A stretch of 15,000 nt of DNA from Baffinella frigidus (taxonomy: Eukaryota; Cryptophyceae; Cryptomonadales; Baffinellaceae), in assembly GCA_026770585.1 (NCBI GenBank), contig MU646555.1:454967-469966 (forward strand). The letters run 5' to 3'. Below are positions 12,301 through 15,000 of the stretch, one piece after another. The position numbers and the translations under genes are program-made. The notes below the pieces were generated by a model. The model was not told where the DNA came from and made no database searches. It was given only the letters and a program-made list of their open reading frames with translations. Numbering within the stretch: position 1 is the stretch's first letter; every line of letters begins with the position of its first letter.

Positions 12301-14248
12301 CAGACACGCGCATGGTGGCAGAAGGAGAGGTTCCGTTTCAGGGTATGCTTGGGCGGACGCGTGAGAGAAGCACACAATAATTATTGCGTGCACAGTAATA
12401 ATTGCTCCCTCCAACATTCATGACTGTTGCCTCCCATCGTAATGATTATTCCCTCCGGACCCGGAAGTTCGGTAGTGATACAATCAAAGTGCCATACGAA
12501 GCGCCCTGCGCAAGTTGATTATACAAGCGCCCTGCGCGAGTTCACGCATCCAATGTGGGATCTTATCCGGGGAAACCTATTTTTCTTTCATTTGATGGCA
12601 ATGAAAATTACTACACAGATTCTTTTATATTACTAATAAGAACGAATTGTGTAGTAATTTTCGTTGCCATCAAATGAAAGAAAAATAGGTTTCCCCGGAT
12701 AAGCATGCAGACGCTGCGTTGTAATCAAGAGTTCGGCGGAAACGCAGGAGCAGGGTCGTGACGCGGAGGAGGACAGGCTGGAACGCGCGCGCTGGAAGCG
12801 ACTGGTACGCCCTTTTAATCCGGGAACAAGTATTTTTCTCCGTATACGTTGTAGACTCGGTGATATACGACTCTGGGTAGGTCCCTCGAGATTATCTTCT
12901 GTCTCGTGTGGCATCCCCATTGAGCCAACGAACCCTGGGTCTATCATCTTTTGAAAGCTGGCAATGAAACTTACTACACAGCGGGTCACGTCCAAAGCAA
13001 TTGTGTAGTAAGTTTCGTGCAGATTTCGGTACACCGTTTGGTTCTTGGTGCTTGGTTCCTAAGGAGCTGGAATGTACCCAGTGGCGGTGTGATTGCCCCC
13101 GGGGCCAGGAGCGGATCAGATAGTGCCCACCGCACCAGAGGGATCGAAACATCCATTTTTTTTATCTTTCAAGGGAAAGACCTTGAATTCTTAAGTCAAC
13201 CACGTCAGATCTTACGTGGATAAGGCGTCGGGTTCCCTCGATCATTCTGGCGTGGCAGGGTTGCTGGGGGTGTTGTTTGTCCATGGTTGGCATGCGTAGT
13301 GGTGAATGGTGCATGGTTGGGATTCCTGTGCAGTGTATCTGACTGTTGAGTGCGGACTCGAAGAGACTCTCGATGAATCTGATTTCGGAACAAGACAGAT
13401 GATGTCCCGCTATCTTAGGCTTCCGACGCCGAAGATAAGGGTGTATATGTGAGTCACGACGAAGGTCATCTCGGAACATACCAGAATCTGTCCACATAAA
13501 AAGGCGTGAGATAGCATCATTGTATGCCTGAAAAGGCATATACACCCTTATCTTCGGCGTCGAAAGCCTAAGATAGCGGGACAGAATCCGTCTCGTTCCG
13601 AAACTGAAGGGGAGTCCCATGGGCAGGTGAAGCGGCATGACACTACGGGGCGCTGGGCCAAGCTGCCTCCAAAGGACGAGCCGTGTAAATGGGTACGTTC
13701 GCCTCTACGCTCGTGCATCTTGTCGTTTGTCCTCTGTGCGTCCAAGCTTTGGAGAATTGAGTCCCACACGCGTATGCGCCTACGGTAGACGAGGCCTCTG
13801 GCAGTAAGCGAGGATCACTGTACACACGTTTGGGACCTTACGCTTCAGTGTCCCCTCTATTTCCCATCCGTGATGCCCGCTCCTTGAATCAAGATGGTTA
13901 CACATTCCAGAACTGCAGACCTCGAAACGCTTTCGTCCGTGTGGGCTCCACCCCACAGCGTGGGCTACCAAGGGATTTCCTGAATACCCCATACAGACAA
14001 ATCAATAGGATCTTACTGTAGGCAATACTGTAGGTGCATAGAGGGGTTCATACGGATAAGGTGACGAAAAGTCTGACATAATCAGGCGAAAACTCCCTTC
14101 GTAGCCCGCTGTGCGACTGGTGTTTATCCGACAAACTCACCCCGGAATTCACTCGCAGAGCGACACCCTCGCAGAATGCCCGCGGGGCCGAAAGTGCTGG
14201 AACAAGCACCTCGACGAAATCCGCTGGCTCCTTAAAAACGATCAGTGA
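6396..14248 (+). CDS. RBR (RING1-IBR-RING2) E3 ubiquitin ligase, multi-exon
   Basis: Core exons: 6396-6494, 6576-6677, 6778-6837, 6962-7428, 7853-7942, 8884-9004, 9540-9641, 10274-10381 and 10805-10879. They join in phases 0,0,0,2,2,0,0,0; all donors are GT except exon 5 (GC). Residues 1-137 are an acidic helical N-terminus. RING1 (138-238) has CPVC, then ECGHMCCFEC, then C-x4-C, with a 64-residue gap where about 15 is usual. The IBR (277-322) fits C-x4-C...C-x2-C-x4-C-x2-C-x4-H-x4-C exactly. RING2 (348-381) has WRQCPRC, IERNADGC with catalytic Cys366, and CRCGCPFCYTC; the tail NCKCGLW follows. RBR ligases accept ubiquitin from an E2 onto the RING2 cysteine and pass it to substrates. Further exons in phase 0 (11005-11082?, 11627-11683, 12748-12804, 13627-13692, 14159-14248) probably form the C-terminus and end in TGA. 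The core is secure; the 3' part is inferred. Confidence 0.85.
7141..7305 (+). other. Low-complexity insert inside RING1 (possible retained intron)
   Basis: Between the first (CPVC) and second (CGHMCC) ligand pairs of RING1, about 50 residues rich in Gly, Ala and Arg end in EVEEEEMEE. The DNA is extremely G-rich. The frame stays open throughout. A cryptic GT (7149) and several AGs exist, but there is no polypyrimidine tract, so I favour coding insert over intron. Confidence 0.6.
7462..7606. mobile_element. TIR element K in RBR intron 4, with 28-bp palindrome
   Basis: GAGGTGGCTCAAAT at 7462 is exactly inverted at 7593-7606, with imperfect pairing continuing inward (GTGCTCTGGA against TTCCAGGGCAC). 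Near the centre, 7536-7563 is a perfect palindrome with the core CCCCAGATCTGGGG. The element is 145 bp long and non-coding, and starts 33 bp after the intron donor. Confidence 0.85.
7659..7700. repeat. Tandem direct repeat GTTTTCTGGCAACTAGTG x2
   Basis: Two exact 18-bp copies have a 20-bp period inside RBR intron 4. An adjacent inverted pair, AGGGGAAATTT and AAATTTCCCCT, lies at about 7740-7780. Confidence 0.85.
7990..8058. repeat. Dispersed repeat C, copy 1
   Basis: CTCCCAACATAGCCCGACGA, CTTCCG.AGAAA and GCATTTTTGCTTTCGG recur in the same order at 10912-10980, in RBR intron 9. It is non-coding, and both copies are intronic in the same orientation. Confidence 0.85.
8323..8402. repeat. Shared 'GGGGCATAGGGGGGTTCC' module in intron 5
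   Basis: CCTAGGGGCATAGGGGGGTT followed by CCTACGAATA matches modules at about 11250 and 14033, and an inverted one at about 10400. It is flanked by CCCTGGCCAGGG (palindromic). It is probably a piece of the element D family. Confidence 0.65.
8577..8628 (+). pseudogene. Duplicated 3' end of RBR exon 5
   Basis: The 52 bp here match 7907-7958 with only a few differences. They include CCACCGCCTGCAGGCTGAGC, CTCCTCATGGGT and the GC donor region, but with ACAGAC instead of ACAGGC, which removes the GC donor. The copy spans exon and intron, so it arose from genomic DNA rather than RNA. It is probably not used. Confidence 0.8.
8750..8866 (+). mobile_element. Dispersed element F, copy 2 (next to RBR intron 5 acceptor)
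   Basis: The stretch matches the inverse of 3337-3450, including GGCCCTTGCGCCTTGAG and GAGTGATACAAAAGTCT. Its right end lies about 17 bp before the exon 6 acceptor at 8883. Confidence 0.8.
9005..9136 (+). mobile_element. Introner-like MITE A, copy 1: TIR begins at the splice donor
   Basis: RBR intron 6 begins GTACCACGCCAGAGGGCTCG. Its first 21 bp are exactly inverted at 9116-9136, which ends GGCGTGGTAC. The inner part holds the palindrome CGCCAGATCTGGCG and GATGTTTCGA. The element is 132 bp long. GTAC at both ends may be a target duplication or part of the TIR. The element itself supplies the GT of the intron. Related copies lie at 9649-9760 and 13131-13256. Confidence 0.88.
9294..9426. mobile_element. 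Second TIR element in RBR intron 6 (A')
   Basis: CCACGCCAGATTGGACAAGG at the left pairs with the inverted CCTTTCAAGAATCTGGCGTGG at the right, 133 bp overall. The outer CCACGCCAGA end is shared with MITE A, but the interior differs. An internal hairpin, AACCCGTATGAGGATACGGG, is present. Confidence 0.8.
9649..9760 (+). mobile_element. MITE A, copy 2, at the start of RBR intron 7
   Basis: It begins CCACGCCGGATGGCTCGAGG seven bases after the donor at 9642. It shares GAAACCGACGCCTTATCC, CGCCAGATCTGGCGTCG, CCTGAAAGATGTCAAA and GTGGATGTTTCGA with copy 1. The right TIR is degraded (CGACGGCCCGGAC). Confidence 0.88.
9975..10067. mobile_element. Element H, copy 1
   Basis: GTGTGGCCGACGAGAACCAA, TGAGGCAGTCTAATA, GCCAGCCTTTTTTTGAAAAC and GCTGGCGTGTGGGTCTGTTT occur here and, inverted, at 12045-12132. 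It lies in RBR intron 7, upstream of element G as in the second locus. Confidence 0.85.
10098..10236 (+). mobile_element. Element G, copy 1 (139 bp, CCACTTAGCAGC ends)
   Basis: It starts CCACTTAGCAGCGGCCGAGG and ends GCCTGCTAAGTGG, the inverse of the start. It is the same length as, and clearly related to, 12133-12271 in the same orientation; both share CCGAGGACCTTTTCACCTTG and AATTCCGGTTAGGTTC. It lies in RBR intron 7, near the acceptor of the RING2 exon. Confidence 0.88.
10395..10511 (-). mobile_element. Element D, copy 3 (inverted, left end shortened), RBR intron 8
   Basis: The reverse complement begins CCACACAGCGGACTTCCAAG and continues GGGATTTCGAA, then CGATAAGACCT. It matches 11177-11335. 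The far end is only CCACACAC, next to the intron donor (10382). Confidence 0.75.
10684..10760. repeat. GAGA-rich low-complexity tract in RBR intron 8
   Basis: Runs of GAGAGAGAGCGAGAG and GTGTGAGAG/GTGTGCGAGAGG make up this stretch of the intron that separates the RING2 exon from the tail exon. TCTCTCCCCCRTGCA occurs both before it (about 10625) and after it (10789-10803), the second time as the acceptor of exon 9. This points to a tandem duplication around the acceptor. Confidence 0.65.
10912..10980. repeat. Dispersed repeat C, copy 2
   Basis: It matches 7990-8058 in the same orientation and occupies most of the 125-nt RBR intron 9. The inverted words AGATCCTTTC and GAAAGGATCT bracket the 5' half. 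Confidence 0.85.
11005..11082 (+). CDS. Possible exon 10 of the RBR gene
   Basis: CATTGCAG| is followed by RLVKRGYALRP in phase 0 directly after the RING2 tail exon. A donor at TCAAGG|GTACAG would keep phase 0. The 3' half of the stretch runs into telomere-like words (CAGGGGCTAGGGTGTAG). The frame stays open to a TAG at 11155, so this could also be the end of the protein. Low certainty. Confidence 0.4.
11177..11335 (+). mobile_element. Element D, copy 1, full length (159 bp)
   Basis: The ends CCACACAGCGG and CCGCTGTGTGG are exact inverses, and pairing continues through CTTCGAAGGGATTT and AAATCCCTTCGAAG. The interior has CGATAAGACCTAGGACCCTA and GTAGGGGCATAGGGGGGGTT. On both sides lies a flanking word, AGAAGCACTYCTGTASCTAG with CTCGTAGG (11131 and 11343), as if it had entered or duplicated with a repeated sequence. 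Confidence 0.87.
11425..11622. repeat. Telomere-like CCCTAAA/CCCTACA array
   Basis: The stretch is mostly CCCTAAA, CCCTACA and CCCTCAA words and ends ACCCTCGACAG|, which is a good acceptor for the Ala-rich exon that follows. The strand orientation is opposite to the array at 11832-11920. Confidence 0.85.
11627..11683 (+). CDS. Possible Ala-rich exon of the RBR gene
   Basis: CTCGACAG| is followed by 19 codons (VAARGAADVAAGAAAGAAP) and then |GTGATA, phase 0-0, with high third-position GC as in the core exons. A decayed copy of the last part with its donor flank (GCCGGTGATACGC, GATGTAGCGGCGGGAGCTGC) lies at about 11757-11830. Low-complexity composition makes the coding call tentative. Confidence 0.4.
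11832..11920. repeat. Telomere-like GGGTTTAGGG/GTGTAGGG array
   Basis: GGTTTAGGGTTTAGAG leads to GTGTAGGG repeated about five times. It is inverted relative to the array at 11425-11622, with the Ala-rich exon and its decayed copy between the two. Confidence 0.87.
12045..12132 (-). mobile_element. Element H, copy 2 (inverted, joined to element G)
   Basis: It is the inverse of 9975-10067, including CCACACGCCAGCCAG, TTTTCAAAAAAAGGCTGG and TTGGTTCTCGTCGGCCACAC. It ends directly where element G begins at 12133. Confidence 0.85.
12133..12271 (+). mobile_element. Element G, copy 2
   Basis: The 139-bp element starts CCACTTAGCAGCGACCGAGG and ends GGCTGCTAAGTGG, a 12-bp perfect TIR. It has the same length and orientation as 10098-10236. 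Confidence 0.9.
12562..12703. mobile_element. Foldback element B, copy 2 (near-perfect 56-bp arms)
   Basis: The first 56 bp (CTTATCCGGGGAAACCTATT onward to ACTACACA) are the inverse of the last 56 bp with a single mismatch. The 142-bp element is nearly a full hairpin with an AT-rich centre. Copy 1 is at 1681-1820. A small related stem (GAAACTTACTACACA and TGTGTAGTAAGTTTC) lies at 12965-13018. Confidence 0.92.
12748..12804 (+). CDS. Charged exon, probable RBR C-terminal region
   Basis: AAACGCAG| precedes 19 codons (EQGRDAEEDRLERARWKRL) and |GTACGC, phase 0-0, GC-rich in third positions. The peptide is highly charged and likely helical. Same strand, phase and style as the core RBR exons. Confidence 0.6.
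12965..13018. repeat. Small hairpin related to element B
   Basis: The arms GAAACTTACTACACA and TGTGTAGTAAGTTTC are perfect inverses around a 24-bp loop. The arm sequence resembles the inner arm of element B (ACTACACA). Confidence 0.8.
13131..13256 (-). mobile_element. MITE A, copy 3 (inverted), both ends present
   Basis: In reverse orientation it starts GCCACGCCAGAATGATCGAG and contains CCGACGCCTTATCCACG and TTGACTTAAG. It ends GGATGTTTCGATCCCTCTGG. It lies in the same orientation class as none of the other two, within the intron before exon 13627-13692. Confidence 0.85.
13381..13604. mobile_element. 224-bp foldback element with about 68-bp arms
   Basis: The left arm has GATTTCGGAAC, GTCCCGCTATCTTAGGCTT and CGACGCCGAAGATAAGGGTG; the right arm is its inverse with few mismatches. 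The loop is about 85 bp. It ends 22 bp before the acceptor of the next exon. No coding frame is seen. Confidence 0.9.
13627..13692 (+). CDS. Exon, probable RBR C-terminal region
   Basis: ATGGGCAG| is followed by 22 codons (VKRHDTTGRWAKLPPKDEPC, then KW) and |GTACGT, phase 0-0. The peptide looks like real coding sequence (Trp, Lys, Pro, Cys mix), but I do not recognise a domain. Confidence 0.65.
13954..14113 (+). mobile_element. Element D, copy 2
   Basis: CACAGCGTGGGCTACCAAGG at the left pairs with the inverted CTTCGTAGCCCGCTGTG at the right, 160 bp. Inside are CAATAGGATCTTACTGTAGG and GTGCATAGAGGGGTTCATAC, equivalent to copy 1. It ends 46 bp before the last exon. Confidence 0.83.
14159..14248 (+). 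CDS. Last exon, probable RBR C-terminus
   Basis: TCACTCGCAG| is followed in phase 0 by SDTLAECPRGRKCWNKHLDE, then IRWLLKNDQ and TGA. Two Cys and a Trp-rich helix-like end make this convincing coding sequence. Together with CKW in the previous exon it could form a small Cys-containing domain. Membership of the RBR gene is inferred from strand, phase and lack of another start. Confidence 0.65.
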   Translation, partial: SDTLAECPRGRKCWNKHLDEIRWLLKNDQ

Positions 14249-14338
14249 GGCAGGTTGTGAGCCTCGGTTAGACAGGTAGCGAGCCTCGGTCATCGGACAG
14301 GTTGCGAGCCTCGGTCATGGGCCAGGTTGCGAGCCTCG
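14244..14338. repeat. Tandem repeat GAGCCTCGGTCAT-CAGGTTGC, four units
   Basis: CAGGTTGYGAGCCTCGGT recurs four times at 24-29 bp spacing, starting at the stop codon of the last exon, so it would lie in the 3' UTR. Confidence 0.85.
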
Positions 14339-14412
14339 AGTTGACTGAGGGAGGCTTACACAGATGGGGGCCGGCCAGTCCTGTAAAAACACGTCTTGGA
14401 CGGGGCCGCCTG

Positions 14413-14505
14413 GCTCACAAGAAACGCCCACCTGCCTAGGATCACCATAGGGCCCTCGGCATAGGCCTACTGTAGGGTCCTAGGGGGAGGCGGTTTCTTG
14501 TGAGC
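14413..14505. mobile_element. TIR element E, copy 1 (93 bp)
   Basis: GCTCACAAGAAAC at the left is exactly inverted at the right (GTTTCTTGTGAGC). The interior has CCTAGGATCACCATAGGGCC and TGTAGGGTCCTAGGGGGAGG, resembling the CCTAGGACCCTAC part of element D. A further end, CTCGCTCATAAGAAACTG, appears at the window edge (14983-15000). Confidence 0.83.
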
Positions 14506-14982
14506 GAGGTACCCCTGTAGAAGGGGTACCCAGCCTGGATGCTCGGAGGATCGGAGGTGAGATGGGAGCACTCGGAGTGAGATATTTAGCCTGGCTGGAT
14601 TAGGGTAAGACGAGTGGTTGGCATCCCCGACGGGGATGCAAACTGATGCGGAATCAACTGATACACGCGGGGGGGGGCAGCACACCTTCGGGAGGGGAAG
14701 TGCGGGGAACCACCCCCTTGGGAGTTGGAAAAATGTACAGACAACGGTAAGTACAGACAACGGAGTTTGAAAATCGCGTTTGGTTGCGGTGTACTGCTGT
14801 CGAGCGGAGAGGGAACATCTTGAAAGCGGTCAAGGACTTTCGCCTGAAAGCCAAGTTCATTTTTCGATACTGACTATCTTATGCGCCGAGTTCGCTCGAC
14901 AGCGGCATGGTTGCATCGGTATGAGAGAAGCAACAGTGGTGTGCTGCCCCGCCCCCAACGGTCCATCCGTGTACAGGGTCAC
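14506..14982. other. Non-coding stretch with hairpins
   Basis: No gene is recognised. It holds the hairpins GGTACCCCT-GTAGA-AGGGGTACC (14509-14531) and GCATCCCC-GAC-GGGGATGC, and the direct repeat GTACAGACAACGG twice (about 14736-14764). An inverted pair, GCTGTCGAGCG and CGCTCGACAGC (about 14796-14905), spans another possible short element. Confidence 0.6.
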
Positions 14983-15000
14983 CTCGCTCATAAGAAACTG
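14983..15000. mobile_element. Element E, copy 2, left end cut by window edge
   Basis: CTCGCTCATAAGAAACTG resembles the TIR of the element at 14413-14505 (CTCGCTCACAAGAAAC read from its right end). Only the end is visible. Confidence 0.5.

Noticed and set aside
12293-12329. Possible RBR exon after GATGCAG| (ALRRHAHGGRRR)
   Set aside because: It ends in phase 1 at the only nearby donor, which does not fit the phase-0 start at 12748; the open frame soon stops at TGA. Kept out for lack of support.

Overview
The window is nuclear DNA of a eukaryote. Genes are split into short, GC-rich exons with CAG|GT...CAG| borders, while introns and spacers are packed with inverted-repeat elements and degenerate telomere-like repeats (TTTAGGG/TTCAGGG/GTGTAGGG types, minisatellites, poly-G, GA and GAA tracts). 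The plant-like RING2 signature (WRQCPRC) and TTTAGGG-like repeats fit a photosynthetic protist, perhaps of the green lineage. The species cannot be fixed from sequence alone, and a dinoflagellate or other alga is possible.

Layout. (1) 1-2.9 kb: a subtelomere-like zone of satellites holding duplicated, partly decayed exons of a minus-strand gene. One exon is acidic and Ser/Gly-rich, one is charged, and one carries the first half of a RING finger (CPVC). (2) 3.0-3.8 kb: spacer with a tandem repeat and a dispersed element. (3) 3805-5594, minus strand: a five-exon gene whose reconstructed 227-residue product has a methyl-CpG-binding (MBD)-like domain. (4) 5.6-6.4 kb: an 800-bp divergent intergenic region with two inverted-repeat elements. 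(5) 6396-10879, plus strand: nine exons encoding an almost textbook RBR (RING1-IBR-RING2) E3 ubiquitin ligase. Further exon-like segments in the same phase run to a stop at 14248, giving a likely product of about 520 residues. (6) 14.25-15 kb: tandem repeats, hairpins and another terminal-inverted-repeat (TIR) element, with no recognised gene.

The most interesting signal is the structure of the introns. Most large introns of the RBR gene contain one or more short, non-autonomous TIR elements. Several occur again in another intron or elsewhere in the window, and one has a 21-bp perfect TIR whose first base is the first base of the intron. This looks like ongoing intron colonisation by introner-like elements or miniature inverted-repeat transposons (MITEs) from many families at once. 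At the protein level, the RBR has a long low-complexity insert in RING1 and lacks the usual His two residues after the catalytic Cys. The MBD and RBR genes are divergently arranged, but nothing in the sequence shows that they act together.
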